A model generated the notes under the pieces. That model saw nothing but the letters and a program-made list of their open reading frames with translations, did no database searches and was not told the origin of the DNA. This document shows positions 1-9,603 of a DNA stretch of 64,000 bases, piece by piece. How positions within the stretch are numbered: the stretch's first letter is position 1; every line of letters begins with the position of its first letter. Position numbers and translations under genes: made by a program. This stretch comes from Blastococcus tunisiensis (lineage in GTDB: Bacteria; Actinomycetota; Actinomycetes; Mycobacteriales; Geodermatophilaceae). The stretch spans positions 214,551-278,550 of the forward strand of contig NZ_FOND01000002.1 in assembly GCF_900112815.1 (NCBI RefSeq). Reading direction: 5' to 3'.

Positions 1-274
1 CGTCGACACCACGGTGGTGGTGGACGATGCGGGCGTGATCACCGACGCCCCCGCGCGGGCACACCTGCGTCGCGTCCAGACGCCCCAGGGGTTCGACCGC
101 GCCATCCTGGCCGCCGCCTACGCCGCGCTGGGTCCCGACGCGGACCTCACCGACGACGCAGCCGTCGTCCGGGCCGCGGGCATCCCGGTCACCACGGTCC
201 CCGGCGACGAGCGGGCCGCCAAGGTCACCGTCGCCCACGACCTCGAGACGGCGGAAGCGCGGGTGCGCCGGTGA
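1..274 (+). CDS. ispD: 2-C-methyl-D-erythritol 4-phosphate cytidylyltransferase, C-terminal part
   Basis: This is the last 90 or so codons of IspD, which couples CTP to methylerythritol phosphate in the MEP isoprenoid pathway; the start lies before the window. Visible family landmarks are RVQTPQGFD, the LTDDA turn, and the closing [19 protein letters not shown] segment, which in IspD carries substrate and dimer contacts. The TGA overlaps the GTG of ispF (GTGA at 271-274), so the two are translationally coupled. Identity rests on the C-terminal motifs plus the ispF neighbour. Confidence 0.93.
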   Translation, partial: VDTTVVVDDAGVITDAPARAHLRRVQTPQGFDRAILAAAYAALGPDADLTDDAAVVRAAGIPVTTVPGDERAAKVTVAHDLETAEARVRR

Positions 275-792
275 CCCCGCTGCCGCGCGTCGGCATCGGC
301 ACCGACGTCCACCCCGTCGTGGCCGGGCGGCCCTGCCGGCTGGCCGGGCTGGAGTGGCCGGACGTGTACGGCTGCGCCGGGCACTCCGACGGCGACGTGG
401 TCGCCCATGCCCTCACCGACGCCGTCCTGTCCGCCGCCGGCCTCGGCGACATCGGCGGCCTGCTGGGCACCGACGACCCCCGCTGGGCGGGGGCCGCGGG
501 CGTCGCCGTCCTGGAGTACGTGCGCGACGTGGTCACGGCGCTGGGCTGGGAGATCGGCAACGCGTCGGTCCAGCTGGTCGCGAACACCCCGAAGCTGGGG
601 CCCCGGCGGCAGGAGGCCGAGGCCGTGCTGTCGGCCGCGCTCGGGGCGCCGGTCAGCCTCGCGGCGACCACCACCGACGGACTCGGCCTGACCGGGCGGG
701 GTGAGGGCCGCGCCGCCGTCGCGACCGCGCTGGTGGTCCGGACGGGGGAGGGGACCGCTCCGGAGGCGGAAGCGCCCGTCGGGACTCCGTAG
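271..792 (+). CDS. ispF: 2-C-methyl-D-erythritol 2,4-cyclodiphosphate synthase
   Basis: IspF cyclises CDP-ME 2-phosphate to MEcPP with loss of CMP. The 173-residue product is a little longer than the usual ~160 because of a C-terminal tail. The zinc ligands stand in GTDVHP (Asp12, His14) and [10 protein letters not shown] (His46). The signature [14 protein letters not shown] lies at about residues 133-146. The GTG start overlaps the ispD stop. Next to cysS and rlmB it forms the ispD-ispF-cysS-rlmB block common in actinobacteria. Confidence 0.97.
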   Translation: MTPLPRVGIGTDVHPVVAGRPCRLAGLEWPDVYGCAGHSDGDVVAHALTDAVLSAAGLGDIGGLLGTDDPRWAGAAGVAVLEYVRDVVTALGWEIGNASVQLVANTPKLGPRRQEAEAVLSAALGAPVSLAATTTDGLGLTGRGEGRAAVATALVVRTGEGTAPEAEAPVGTP

Positions 793-821
793 ACTCCCGG
801 CAGTAATGATGCCTCGCTCCG

Positions 822-834
822 TAAACTCCGCTCA
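822..834 (+). promoter_or_regulatory. Probable leaderless promoter -10 for cysS
   Basis: TAAACT (822-827) is followed by exactly seven bases and then the GTG start of cysS, with no Shine-Dalgarno. This is the TANNNT-N7-GTG layout of leaderless actinobacterial genes. No convincing -35 is seen. Confidence 0.45.
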
Positions 835-2238
835 GTGAGCCTCCGCCTGTACGACACGGCCGCACGCGCGGTCCGCGACTTCACGCCCCTGCGTGCCGGT
901 CGGGCGTCGCTCTACGTCTGCGGTCTCACCGTCCAGGGCCCGCCGCACGTCGGCCACGTCCGCGCCGCGCTCGTCTTCGACGTGCTGCGCCGCTGGCTGG
1001 ACGCCCGCGGGTTCGACGTCACGTTCGTCCGGAACGTCACCGACATCGACGACAAGATCCTGGCCAAGGCCGCGGCCCACGACGTCCCGTGGTGGGCCTG
1101 GGCGTACGAGAACGAGCTCGCCTGCACCCGCGCCTACGACGTCCTCGGCGTCCTGCCGCCGACCTACGAGCCGCGCGCGACCGGCCACATCCCCGACATG
1201 GTGGCGCTGATCGAGCGCCTGGTCGAGCGCGGGCACGCCTACGCGGTGGACGGCGACGTCTACTTCGACGTCCGGTCCTTCGCCGGGTACGGCGAGCTGA
1301 CCGGCCAGAAGCTGGACGCCCTCGAGCCGGCCGCGGACACCGAGACCGACGAGCGCAAGCGCGACCCGCGCGACTTCGCGCTGTGGAAGGCGGCGAAGGC
1401 CGACGAGCCGGGGACCGCCTCGTGGCCGACCCCCTGGGGTCGCGGCCGCCCGGGCTGGCACCTGGAGTGCTCGGCCATGGCCGAGCGCTACCTGGGCCCC
1501 GAGTTCGACATCCACGGCGGCGGCCTGGACCTGCGCTTCCCGCACCACGAGAACGAGCAGGCCCAGTCGCGGGCCGCCGGCGACGGGTTCGCCCAGTACT
1601 GGCTGCACAACGGCTGGGTCACCCTGGGCGGCGAGAAGATGAGCAAGTCGCTGGGCAACACCGCGCTCGTCGACGAGGTCGTGCAGCGGGTGCGCCCCAT
1701 CGAGCTGCGCTACTACCTGGTCGCGCCGCACTACCGGTCGACCATCGAGTTCACCGACGAGGCGCTGGCCGAGGCGGGCGTGGCGTTCCGGCGGATCGAG
1801 TCCTTCGTGCGGCGGGCCGCCGAGCGGGTGGGCTCGGATGCCGGGTCGCCGGTGCTCTGCGCCGACTTCACCAACGCCCTGGACGACGACCTCGGGACGC
1901 CCGCGGCCGTCGCCGCGATCCACGAGACGGTCCGCGAGGGCAACACGGCGCTGGCCGACGGCGACGACAGCGCGACCGCCGGCACGCTCGGGTCGGTGCG
2001 CGCCATGCTCGGCGTGCTCGGCCTGGACCCGCTCGACCCGCGCTGGTCGGCCGGTGGTGACGACGGGCGGCTGGCGCAGGTCACCGGCGGCCTCGTCTCC
2101 CTGGCGCTGGAGCAGCGGCAGGCCGCGCGGGCCCGCAAGGACTTCGCCGCCGCTGACGCGATCCGCGACCAGCTCTCCACCCTCGGCGTCTCCGTCGAGG
2201 ACACCCCCGATGGACCCCGATGGGAGCTGAGCCGCTGA
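835..2238 (+). CDS. cysS: Cysteinyl-tRNA synthetase
   Basis: Class I synthetase charging tRNA-Cys, 467 residues, a normal length. The catalytic zinc ligand is Cys29 in [14 protein letters not shown]. The HIGH signature reads HVGH at 38-41 and KMSKS is at 268-272. The HHENEQAQS segment is typical of CysRS, and the helical anticodon-binding end is intact. VCGLTVQG departs slightly from the common CGPTVYD form. The GTG start lacks an SD but has a -10-like TAAACT seven bases upstream. The stop overlaps the rlmB ATG. Confidence 0.97.
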   Translation: MSLRLYDTAARAVRDFTPLRAGRASLYVCGLTVQGPPHVGHVRAALVFDVLRRWLDARGFDVTFVRNVTDIDDKILAKAAAHDVPWWAWAYENELACTRAYDVLGVLPPTYEPRATGHIPDMVALIERLVERGHAYAVDGDVYFDVRSFAGYGELTGQKLDALEPAADTETDERKRDPRDFALWKAAKADEPGTASWPTPWGRGRPGWHLECSAMAERYLGPEFDIHGGGLDLRFPHHENEQAQSRAAGDGFAQYWLHNGWVTLGGEKMSKSLGNTALVDEVVQRVRPIELRYYLVAPHYRSTIEFTDEALAEAGVAFRRIESFVRRAAERVGSDAGSPVLCADFTNALDDDLGTPAAVAAIHETVREGNTALADGDDSATAGTLGSVRAMLGVLGLDPLDPRWSAGGDDGRLAQVTGGLVSLALEQRQAARARKDFAAADAIRDQLSTLGVSVEDTPDGPRWELSR

Positions 2239-3209
2239 TGGCCGGCAACAGCCAGCGCCGAGGCCGCAGCGACGGCGCAGGCAAGAAGCGGGCGACCGCC
2301 GGTACCGGTGGCAAGAACCGCCGCTCGCTCGCCGGCCGGGGCGCGACCCCGCCGGCCGAGGCGCGGCCCGGTCACCCGGCCCAGCGGAAGGCGGCCGCCG
2401 AGCAGCGGCAGCGGGCCGACCGCGCCCGTGCCCGCGCCAAGGCCGAGGAGCAGCCGGAGCTCCTCCTCGGCCGCAACCCGGTCGTCGAGGCGCTGCGCGC
2501 CCGCATCCCCGCCACCGCGCTGTACGTCGTCACCGGTGACAACCAGCGCGGCACGGACGAGCGCATCGCCGAGGCGCTGGCCCTGGCCGCCGACCGGGGG
2601 CTGCCGCTGCTCGAGGTGGGCAAGGCCGAGTTCGACCGGATGTCGCAGGGCGCCCTGCACCAGGGCATCGGGCTGCAGGTGCCGCCCTACGACTACGCCC
2701 ATCCCGAGGACCTGGTGGACCTGGCCGCCGACTCCGGGCGGCCGCCGCTGATCGTCGCGCTGGACGGCGTCACCGACCCGCGCAACCTCGGTGCCGTCGT
2801 CCGGTCCGCGGCCGCCTTCGACGCCCACGGCGTCGTCGTCCCGCAGCGCCGCGCGGTGGGGATGACCGCGTCGGCGTGGCGCACCAGCGCCGGGGCGGCG
2901 GCCCGCATCCCGGTGGCCCGGGCGGTCAACCTCGCCCGCGCGCTCGGCTCCTACCAGGATGCCGGGCTGATGACCGTGGGCCTGGCGGGGGACGGGGACG
3001 TCGACCTGCACGAGTTCGACGGCTTCGCCGACCCCGTGGCGCTCGTCGTCGGCGCCGAGGGCACCGGGCTGTCGCGCCTGGTGCGCGAGCGGTGCGACGT
3101 CGTCGTCCGCATCCCGATCGACCGCGACACCGAGTCCCTCAACGTGAGCGTGGCGGCCGGCATCGCGCTCTACGCCGCCGCCGCGGCCCGCCGCTCGATG
3201 ATCAGCTGA
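2238..3209 (+). CDS. rlmB: 23S rRNA (guanosine-2'-O-) methyltransferase, SPOUT/TrmH family
   Basis: RlmB-type enzyme methylating the ribose of a guanosine in the 23S peptidyl-transferase region. A basic disordered N-terminus (about 75 residues rich in Arg, Lys, Gly) precedes the substrate-binding domain ([12 protein letters not shown]). The knotted SPOUT domain follows, with [25 protein letters not shown] and [17 protein letters not shown] chose the ATG overlapping the cysS stop (TGATG) rather than an ATG 18 bases upstream inside cysS. Last gene of the cluster; a strong palindrome follows. Confidence 0.92.
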   Translation: MAGNSQRRGRSDGAGKKRATAGTGGKNRRSLAGRGATPPAEARPGHPAQRKAAAEQRQRADRARARAKAEEQPELLLGRNPVVEALRARIPATALYVVTGDNQRGTDERIAEALALAADRGLPLLEVGKAEFDRMSQGALHQGIGLQVPPYDYAHPEDLVDLAADSGRPPLIVALDGVTDPRNLGAVVRSAAAFDAHGVVVPQRRAVGMTASAWRTSAGAAARIPVARAVNLARALGSYQDAGLMTVGLAGDGDVDLHEFDGFADPVALVVGAEGTGLSRLVRERCDVVVRIPIDRDTESLNVSVAAGIALYAAAAARRSMIS

Positions 3210-3279
3210 CCTGATCATCGAGCGTCCTCCCTCACGGTGGGCGGTGAGGGAGGACGCTCCACGATCAGGTGGGCTGATC
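3210..3279. repeat. 70-bp palindromic element, copy A (also a likely terminator)
   Basis: A perfect 16-bp stem (3220-3235 with 3244-3259) closes an 8-base loop and is flanked by GATCA-containing ends. It begins directly after the rlmB stop and could end transcription. The whole 70 bases recur in inverted orientation at 63032-63101 with a different loop. Confidence 0.85.
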
Positions 3280-3335
3280 CCCGCGTGCCCCCCGGAGGCC
3301 GGGTCGGGCCCTCACGGACCCGCCGGGCCCGCTCG

Positions 3336-4613
3336 TCACGACAGCAGCTGCGCGACCGTGTAGATCACCAGGCCGGCGAGGCCGCCGACGACGGTGCCGT
3401 TGACCCGGATCCACTGCAGGTCGCGGCCGACCTGGAGCTCGATCCGCCGGCTGGTCTCCTCGGTGTCCCAGCGCGCGACGGTGCTGCTGACCAGCTCCGC
3501 CAGATCGCCGGAGAACCGCTCGACCAGGGCCCCGGCGATCCGGTGGGCGTGCCGCTGCACGAGCTCACGCACCGTCTGGTCGGTCCGCAACAGGCGGGCG
3601 CCGTCACCGATCAGGCCGGCGATCCGGGCGCGCAGCTCCGACTCCGGGTCGGCGGCGGCGGTCAGGACGGCGTTCTTCGCGTTCCGCCACAGCGAGCCCG
3701 ACCAGGTGCGCACCGCCGGGTGCTCGAGCAGCTCCTTCTTCAGCTCCTCGACGCGGGCGGCGGTGTCGTCGTCGGTCCGGAGGGCGTGGACGTAGGCGCG
3801 CAGCCGCGCGTCGTAGGAGCGGCGCAGCTCGTGCCGCGGGTCGTCGCCCACCTCCTCGAGGAAGCCCTGCAGCCCGGCGAACACCCGGTCGAACACGCGG
3901 TCGTCGACCCAGTCGGGCACCCAGGCGGGGGAGGCGTCGCCCAACTGCGCGCGGAAGACCAGCCGGTTGTCGTGCAGGAACCGGGCCAGCAGCCGCAGCG
4001 CGGCCGACAGGACCTCCTGGTGCCGGTCGCCCTCGACGACGAGCTCCAGGACGCGGGCCAGCACCGGGGCGGCGGGGGTCTCGTGCAGCTTCCGGTCGAC
4101 CAGGGCCGCCACCGCCGGCTCCAGGTCCTCGTCGCGCAGCAGCGAGGTGAGCGCCGTGAGCACGGCAGAGGCGTCACCGGCCAGGCGCTCGGGGCGGCCG
4201 GGGGCGCCGAGGAAGTCCCCCAGCCGCCCGGGGACGTCGACGGTGGTGAGCTTCTCCTCCACCACGGCCCGGGTCAGGAAGTTCTCCTGCACGAAGGCGC
4301 CCAGGCTCTCGCCGATCTGGTCCTTCTTGCGCGGGATGATCGCCGTGTGCGGGATCGGCAGCCGCAGCGGGTGGCGGAACAGCGCGGTCACGGCGAACCA
4401 GTCGGCCAGGGCGCCGACCATCGAGGCCTCGGCGGTGGCGCGCACGTATCCCACCCAGGCGCCGGCGTCCTCGCCCAGCAGGACGCAGGCGAGGAAGACG
4501 GCGGCCGCGGCCAGGAACAGGCCGGTCGCCAGCCGCTTCATGCGGGCCAGGTCCCGGGCCTTGGCGGGGTCGTCCAGGGAGCCCGCGAGGGGGGCGGTCA
4601 CGGAAGCCGGCAC
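3336..4613 (-). CDS. DUF445 family membrane protein
   Basis: A 425-residue protein of the DUF445 (YjiN-like) family, function unknown. The conserved opening DDPAKARDLARMKRLATG leads into a transmembrane segment (GLFLAAAAVFLACVLL). The family motif TAEASMVGALADWFAVTALFRHPL with IPHTAIIPRKKDQIGESLG follows, then a long helical region, and a final hydrophobic helix at the C-terminus. I take the GTG at 4613 (a GTG at 4601 is equally possible). A longer reading would run into the repeat at 4624-4692, so its first ~24 residues are spurious. Confidence 0.85.
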   Translation of the reverse strand: MPASVTAPLAGSLDDPAKARDLARMKRLATGLFLAAAAVFLACVLLGEDAGAWVGYVRATAEASMVGALADWFAVTALFRHPLRLPIPHTAIIPRKKDQIGESLGAFVQENFLTRAVVEEKLTTVDVPGRLGDFLGAPGRPERLAGDASAVLTALTSLLRDEDLEPAVAALVDRKLHETPAAPVLARVLELVVEGDRHQEVLSAALRLLARFLHDNRLVFRAQLGDASPAWVPDWVDDRVFDRVFAGLQGFLEEVGDDPRHELRRSYDARLRAYVHALRTDDDTAARVEELKKELLEHPAVRTWSGSLWRNAKNAVLTAAADPESELRARIAGLIGDGARLLRTDQTVRELVQRHAHRIAGALVERFSGDLAELVSSTVARWDTEETSRRIELQVGRDLQWIRVNGTVVGGLAGLVIYTVAQLLS

Positions 4614-4623
4614 CCGCAGCAGC

Positions 4624-4692
4624 CTAGTTAAAGGACCCCCTTGCCCCCCTCGCCGCTCGCAGGCTCGCGGCGCGGGCCCCTGCAAGGGGGCC
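4624..4692. repeat. Dispersed GC-rich palindromic element (CTCGC-type)
   Basis: GGACCCCC and CCTTGCCCCCC arms, a central GCTCGCAGGCTCGCGGCG-like core, and a closing CCCCTGCAAGGGGG hairpin. The same architecture recurs at about 14472, 15487, 27650, 47736, 53113, 55111 and 63950. Here it lies between the 5' end of the DUF445 gene and the 3' end of the protease gene. Confidence 0.6.
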
Positions 4693-4698
4693 GTCCGC

Positions 4699-6045
4699 TC
4701 AGCCGGTGGAGCCGAGCGCCACCTCGACGGTCCGCTCCTCGCCGCCGCTGCGGAGGGTCAGCTCCACCGTCTCGCCCGGGGCGTGGCTGCGGATCGCCGC
4801 GGTGAGCTCGGTCGAACTGGTCACCGGGCGGTCGCCGACGGCGGTGACCACGTCCCCGGGCCGCAGCCCGGCATCCGCGGCGGCGCTGTCCGGCTCGACG
4901 GAGTTGATCTCCGCACCGGTGCCGACCTCGGCGTTCCGGCCGTCCGAGGCGTTGCGCGCGGTGACGCCCAGGAAGGCACGGGTCGCCGAACCGGTCTCGA
5001 TGATCTCCCGGGCGATGCGCTCGGCGGTGTTGCTCGGGATGGCGAACCCGACCCCGATGTTGCCGGCCTGCGACTGCGACCCCGGCACGCCCGAGGCGAC
5101 GGTCGCGATCGCGGTGTTGATCCCGATCACCTCACCGGCGCCGTTCACCAGCGCACCCCCGGAGTTGCCGGGGTTGATGGCGGCGTCGGTCTGCAGCGCG
5201 TCGAGCACGGTGGCGTCGTCCTGGGTCGAGCCGGTGGCCACGGCCCGGTCGGTGGCGCTGATGATGCCGTCGGTGACGGTGTTCGTCAGCCCGAGCGGCG
5301 CGCCGATGGCGACCGCGATGTCGCCGACCTGGACGTCGTCGGAGTCGGCGAACGTGGCCGGGGTCAGGTCGTCGGCGCCGTCCAGCCGCAGGACGGCGAG
5401 GTCGGAGGCCGGGTCGGTGCCGACGATCTCGGCGTCGTAGAGGGTGCCGTCGGAGGTCCGCACCTGCACCGCGCTGCCGTTCCCCCCTCCGGCGACGACG
5501 TGGTTGTTCGTGAGGGCGTAGCCGTCTGCGGTGAGGACGACGCCGGAGCCGCTGCCGGACCCGGAACTGCCCGACACGTACACGGTCACGACGCTCGCCG
5601 CTGCCTTGGCGGCGACCGCCGTGGCGGTGGTGGCGCTCTCCGGGTTCTCGATGACGACGGTCTGGGCGGCGGAGCCCGTCCCGGAGGTCGCCGCCGGGTC
5701 GTCGGCCAGCACGGCGACGCCCGCGCCCGCGCCGCCACCGATGAGCGCACCGGCGACCAGGCCGGCGAGCCCGATCCGGAGGCGGCCGGTGCGCGCGGCC
5801 GCGGGGGCGGCTGCGGCGGGCGTCTCGGTCGCGGGCGGGGTCGGGTGCCCGCCGTAGCCGGGGTAGGAGGGCGGCTGCGGGGCCGGCTGCGGGGCCGTGG
5901 CGTTCGGCGGCGCCCACGGCGAGCCGGTCGAGCCGTACCCGTACGAGGGGAACTGCGCCGTCGCGGTGCGGTTCTCCTCGTCGCCGGTGGGCGGTCCGGC
6001 CACCGGATCGGTGCCCGGCACCGGGCGGTGTCCCTGCTCAGTCAC
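4699..6045 (-). CDS. HtrA/DegP-like membrane-anchored trypsin-like serine protease with PDZ domain
   Basis: The 448-residue product has a Pro/Gly/Tyr-rich cytoplasmic N-terminus (1-88), a transmembrane anchor (about 89-115), a chymotrypsin-fold protease domain and a C-terminal PDZ domain (about 350-445). The catalytic triad is His182 (TNNHVV), Asp215 (ASDLAVLRLD) and Ser295 (NPGNSGGAL). This is the layout of actinobacterial envelope proteases such as PepD, which degrade or sense misfolded extracytoplasmic proteins. The GTG start has GAGGAGGA just upstream. No two-component partner lies adjacent. Confidence 0.93.
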   Translation of the reverse strand: MTEQGHRPVPGTDPVAGPPTGDEENRTATAQFPSYGYGSTGSPWAPPNATAPQPAPQPPSYPGYGGHPTPPATETPAAAAPAAARTGRLRIGLAGLVAGALIGGGAGAGVAVLADDPAATSGTGSAAQTVVIENPESATTATAVAAKAAASVVTVYVSGSSGSGSGSGVVLTADGYALTNNHVVAGGGNGSAVQVRTSDGTLYDAEIVGTDPASDLAVLRLDGADDLTPATFADSDDVQVGDIAVAIGAPLGLTNTVTDGIISATDRAVATGSTQDDATVLDALQTDAAINPGNSGGALVNGAGEVIGINTAIATVASGVPGSQSQAGNIGVGFAIPSNTAERIAREIIETGSATRAFLGVTARNASDGRNAEVGTGAEINSVEPDSAAADAGLRPGDVVTAVGDRPVTSSTELTAAIRSHAPGETVELTLRSGGEERTVEVALGSTG

Positions 6046-6148
6046 GTCGCTGTCCTCCTCGCGAGCAGCCCGTTCGGCTGCGATGGCTCCACTGTGGGCG
6101 CACGCTCTTGTTCAGCGCTGTGGACCGGCTGTGAGATTCCTGAACGGG

Positions 6149-6922
6149 TCAATTCGGTACCGCGTCGAGCAGGGCTCCTCGGGCGACCAACTCGGTGACC
6201 GTCCAGACGGCGAGGACCTCGGCGGCCAGCAGGCCCACGAGCACGAGCAGCTGGGCGGCGCCGGCCTGCAGCGGGCTGCCGCCGCCGAGCAGGACGCCGA
6301 CGAACGCGCCCGGGAGGGTGACCAGCCCGACGGTGCGGGTCTGGTCCAGCGGTGGAATGAGCGCCGTCGCCCCGGCCGGCCGGGCGATCATCAGCACCGC
6401 GTCCCGCCGGAGGAGGCCGAGGGCGAGGGCTGCCTCGACCTCGCCGCGCCGGTCGGTCAGCTCGTCGCGCAGCCGTCGTCCGGCCAGGGACGTCGCCGTC
6501 ATCGCCCCACCGATGACGATGCCGGCGATAGGGATGACCGCCTCGCCGCGCAGGGGTACCGCCCCGCTGGCCAGGACCAGTCCGACGACCGGCGCCGTCC
6601 CGGCGAGGATCGGGGCGGCCGCCAGGAGCCGGTCGGCCGGACGCCCGTCCCGCAGCCCCTTCCCGGTGATCCGTCCCGCCGAGGTCGCCGAGGCGACGAC
6701 GAGCATCAGCAGGACGAAGGTGGCGGAGAGCCACAGCGAGCCGACGACGGCGACCAGGACGGCCGAGACGGCGGCCAGCTGCACCGCGGCCCGCACCGCC
6801 GCGACGACCACCGGGCGGTCCTGCCCGAGGCCCGAGAGCCGTCCGGCGACCGCCGCCAGCGCGGTCAGGGCGACCAGGACGACGGCGAGCCGGGGGCCGA
6901 GCTCGACCACGGAGGCACCCAC
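6149..6922 (-). CDS. FetB/YbbM-type (UPF0014) ABC transporter permease
   Basis: A polytopic protein of 257 residues with about seven hydrophobic segments. The UPF0014 signature PPLDQTRTVGLVTLPGAFVGVLLGG is clear and corresponds to the FetB permease linked to iron export in Escherichia coli. The usual FetA ATPase is not beside it, so the partner must be encoded elsewhere or the substrate differs. The GTG start at 6922 lacks a clear SD; an in-frame GTG at 6910 is an alternative. Confidence 0.85.
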   Translation of the reverse strand: MGASVVELGPRLAVVLVALTALAAVAGRLSGLGQDRPVVVAAVRAAVQLAAVSAVLVAVVGSLWLSATFVLLMLVVASATSAGRITGKGLRDGRPADRLLAAAPILAGTAPVVGLVLASGAVPLRGEAVIPIAGIVIGGAMTATSLAGRRLRDELTDRRGEVEAALALGLLRRDAVLMIARPAGATALIPPLDQTRTVGLVTLPGAFVGVLLGGGSPLQAGAAQLLVLVGLLAAEVLAVWTVTELVARGALLDAVPN

Positions 6923-6973
6923 GGCACGCGATCATGCCGGGCCGGCCCCGCGGACCGGCCGTGCCCGGGGGGC

Positions 6974-7885
6974 TCAGCCGAGCGCGACGATCTCCTCGCG
7001 CGGTTCCTGGCCCGGGCGGTGGACGGGCGGCACCAGCGCCATCGGGGAGGTGCCGTGCCGGAGCAGCCACCGGTGGCGGCCGTCCAGGGTGCGGTGCAGC
7101 AGGCTGCCGGTGCCGGCGCTCATCACCAGCAGCGGGGCCGGGCAGGTGGCGCCGAGGAGCTGCTCGGCGTGCGGCGCGGGGAGCTCGGCGCGGGTGACGG
7201 GCAGCTCCGGGTACCGCCGCCGCCACTCCGCCTCGTCGTCGGCCCAGCCGGCCGGCACGGTCCGCTTCGGGGAGCGGGTCTGCAGCACCGTCAGGCCGAG
7301 CCCCCGGCGCACGGCTGCACCGGCCGCGAACGCCGCCACCGCCTCGTCGTCCTCCCGGTCACCGATGCCGAGCACGGCGACGACGGGGCGGTCCCCGGCG
7401 TCGCCGGGCCGGTGCCGGGGCACCACGACGACCGGCCGCGGGGACCGGGCGGCGACACGGCCGGCGACCGACGCGAGGACCAGCTCGTCGGCCGAACCGG
7501 TCGCCGCGCTGCCGAGGACGAGGAGCCGGGCCGCCGGCGCCGCCTGGAGCAGCACGTCGGTCGGCTTCCCGGGCACGACCTCGGTGTCCGCCTGGACGGT
7601 CGTGTCGGTGTGCCGCGCCACGGTGTAGGCGGTGGCCGTGATGCGCCGCGCCCGGTGCAGCTCCGGCGGTGGGGCGCCGCCGGGGCCGGCCGGGCCGAGG
7701 TAGGGAGCGGCGTGCAGGATCCGCAGCGGTGCACCCTGCAGGGCGGCCTCGTGCACCGCCCAGCGGACGGCCTCCAGCCCGCACTCCGAGCCGTCCACAC
7801 CGACGAGCACCGCGCGGGTCGTGTCGTCCTCCGCGGCCGCCGGACGGGGCCGCTCCTGCGGGGCGAGGGGGGTCGAGGTCGTCAC
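6974..7885 (-). CDS. Universal stress protein, tandem UspA domains
   Basis: The 303-residue product has two Usp folds. The first starts AVLVGVDGSECGLEAVRWAV and contains the nucleotide-site-like LLVLGSAATGSADELVLASVAGRVAARSPRPVVVV; the second begins RPVVAVLGIGDRED. The second domain has lost the typical GxxGxxxxxxxGS loop, so ATP binding there is doubtful. Translation can be read much further upstream, but the GTG at 7885 has GGAGGT correctly spaced. Divergent from the membrane protein at 8036. Confidence 0.9.
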   Translation of the reverse strand: MTTSTPLAPQERPRPAAAEDDTTRAVLVGVDGSECGLEAVRWAVHEAALQGAPLRILHAAPYLGPAGPGGAPPPELHRARRITATAYTVARHTDTTVQADTEVVPGKPTDVLLQAAPAARLLVLGSAATGSADELVLASVAGRVAARSPRPVVVVPRHRPGDAGDRPVVAVLGIGDREDDEAVAAFAAGAAVRRGLGLTVLQTRSPKRTVPAGWADDEAEWRRRYPELPVTRAELPAPHAEQLLGATCPAPLLVMSAGTGSLLHRTLDGRHRWLLRHGTSPMALVPPVHRPGQEPREEIVALG

Positions 7886-8035
7886 GGTGTACCTCCGGGG
7901 GATCAGCCGGTTCCGTCCCGACCCCGAGGATCCTCCGCCCGGCGGACGGTGGGAAGACCCCGGGTCGCCGTGTGCATGCGGAGCGTTCGACGGGTACGGG
8001 GAGGGCCCTGTCCGGCGTCGCCCAGGAGGCCCACC

Positions 8036-8755
8036 GTGCCCCACCGCCGTCCCCTGATCCGGTTGCTCCGCTGGGGCGGCGCACTGTGCGTAGGACTGCT
8101 CGCCGTCGTCGGAGGACTGGGGATGCGGGCGCCGGGGCTGATCTCCGTCGCCGTGGCCGGGGTGCTCGCCGCGGCCGTCGTCGTGGGCATGGCCCGGGAC
8201 GGGACCGGGAGGGAGCGGCATCCGGTCGTGAGCCCGGCGGTGCAGGCCGGCGCCTGGACGGTCGCGCTGCTGCTGGCCCTGATCGGGCTGACGGTGCTGG
8301 CCGGGGGAGTGCTGGCCCTGCTGACCGGGGCGATCGGTGCGCTCGCCTGGCTCGCCGTCCGCGTCGCCCGGTCGGGGCCGCGGTGGCCCGGGCGGTCGGC
8401 GGACCCGGCGCCCTCACCCGCCGGCAGGGAGGTGCTCTTCCTGCCCGGGGCTGCGGCGGAGGGCAGCCGGCCGACGACGGCGGAGCGGACGTCGCCGGTG
8501 CCGGGCCTGCCGACCGCGGCGCTGGGCCGGGAGTGGCTGCGCACCTCCGCCGCCCTCGGCGGGCGGCTCAGTGCCGCCGAACGCCAGGCGCTGGTGCGCC
8601 GCCGTGCGGAGACGCTCGACGAGCTGGAGCGGCGGGACCCGGCCGGCTTCGCCACCTGGCTCGCCGCCGGGCCGGCGCCGGGGAGCGACCCCTCCGCCTA
8701 CATCCGCGGCGCCTCCGCCGAAGGGGACCAGGCGGCGGGGAGCGACGCGGCCTGA
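8036..8755 (+). CDS. Hypothetical membrane protein
   Basis: I do not recognise a family. The 239-residue product has two or three hydrophobic stretches near the N-terminus (WGGALCVGLLAVVGGLGM, LISVAVAGVLAAAVVVGMA) and a long one around TVALLLALIGLTVLAGGVLALLTGAIGALAWLAV. A soluble C-terminal half follows, with a helical segment (LSAAERQALVRRRAETLDELERRDPAGFATWLAAGP). The start is a GTG seven bases after AGGAGG (8024-8029). Confidence 0.75.
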   Translation: MPHRRPLIRLLRWGGALCVGLLAVVGGLGMRAPGLISVAVAGVLAAAVVVGMARDGTGRERHPVVSPAVQAGAWTVALLLALIGLTVLAGGVLALLTGAIGALAWLAVRVARSGPRWPGRSADPAPSPAGREVLFLPGAAAEGSRPTTAERTSPVPGLPTAALGREWLRTSAALGGRLSAAERQALVRRRAETLDELERRDPAGFATWLAAGPAPGSDPSAYIRGASAEGDQAAGSDAA

Positions 8756-9038
8756 TGCGCCGCCTGCGATCGACGCGGCCATGGCGGTGACCACCGCCGA
8801 CGTGTCGTATGGGAACGAGGCCAGTGACCTGCGCGTTCTCGAGGTCCGCCGCCTGATGCCCTGAGCAGGACCTGGGACACGCCGGCTTCGGCCTTGGACG
8901 CGGATCCGTGTGACGTGGAACGCCGGCCGGCCTCGGCTCGGGCCCGCGGTCGGTGTGTGGTTGCACGCAGGCCACACGTCCGGGCGACTGCGGGGCCTAC
9001 CGATTCCGACGACGAAGGGGCTCGGCCAGGATCTCGTC
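8756..9038. other. Non-coding stretch
   Basis: No convincing gene. A short hairpin (GGCGGT, loop GACC, ACCGCC) near 8785-8800 may end the preceding transcript. Codon-position composition is irregular compared with neighbouring genes. Confidence 0.4.
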
Positions 9039-9536
9039 GTGGTGATCGCGATCGCGGCAGGGGTGCTCGTACTCGTGGGCGTCCCGATGGTCGCGTGGTG
9101 GGCCGGTGGTCGTCAGTCGTGGCGACGCGCAAGGATGGCGGCGGACGCGTACGTCCCCCTGGAGATGAAGCGGCGTCACGGACTTCAGCGGAGTGACGTG
9201 CCCGTGGTCGAGCGTGCTGCCGCCTGGGGCCGGGAGCTGCAGGATGACCGCCTGCGGGCGGCTGTCGTGGAGCTGGCTGAGCGGCAGACAGGACCGGGAG
9301 GCGGACGCCGGCAGCTCCCGCTGTGGCTGGTGGTGCTCTACGCCGCCTTCGGCGCAGCCCTGGTCTGCTTTCTCGTGTTCTCGGCGGCCGAGGGGCGCTG
9401 GCCCTGGGGCAACTGGCTCAACCTCGTCGTCCTGGGTGGCTACGGGGTCATGGGGTGGCGCTGGCAGACGGGGCCGGGACGAGCCGTACGCCTCAACAGC
9501 GGTCCGCGCTCGCCTTCACGGCACGGAGGTCGCTGA
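9039..9536 (+). CDS. Hypothetical membrane protein
   Basis: Unrecognised. An N-terminal hydrophobic helix (VVVIAIAAGVLVLVGVPMVAWWAGG) precedes a basic amphipathic stretch (RRARMAADAYVPLEMKRRHG). Two further membrane segments follow (LPLWLVVLYAAFGAALVCFLVFS; WLNLVVLGGYGVMGW). I prefer a GTG at 9039, which places the first helix at the N-terminus; reading can extend to a GTG at 8910, but that extra part looks non-coding. Third-position GC is lower than in most of the window. Confidence 0.6.
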   Translation: MVIAIAAGVLVLVGVPMVAWWAGGRQSWRRARMAADAYVPLEMKRRHGLQRSDVPVVERAAAWGRELQDDRLRAAVVELAERQTGPGGGRRQLPLWLVVLYAAFGAALVCFLVFSAAEGRWPWGNWLNLVVLGGYGVMGWRWQTGPGRAVRLNSGPRSPSRHGGR

Positions 9537-9576
9537 TCACGCACGCGCGGTCCGCTGCGTGACCCGGCGGTGGTCG

Positions 9577-9603
9577 AAGGGTGCGTCAGCCTGGCGCACC
9601 CTT
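9577..9603 (+). terminator. Hairpin terminator
   Basis: AAGGGTGCG pairs perfectly with CGCACCCTT across a nine-base loop, 40 bases after the stop of the preceding ORF; a T/C-rich stretch follows. Confidence 0.6.

Noticed and set aside
225-884. Long reverse-strand frames opposite ispF and cysS (and similar frames opposite most genes)
   Set aside because: In very GC-rich DNA, the opposite and shifted frames stay open by codon bias. Their products are Arg/Pro/Ala-rich without domains and conflict with well-supported genes.
3210-3279. CRISPR-like repeat from the palindromes
   Set aside because: Copies are single and far apart, with no regular spacers and no cas genes.
3237-4631. Forward frame of 464 codons opposite DUF445
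   Set aside because: Product is low-complexity (QQ, RR, VV repeats) and the opposite strand encodes a recognisable DUF445 protein.
6149-6922. Iron exporter assignment for the FetB-like permease
   Set aside because: No FetA ATPase gene is adjacent, so only the family name is given.
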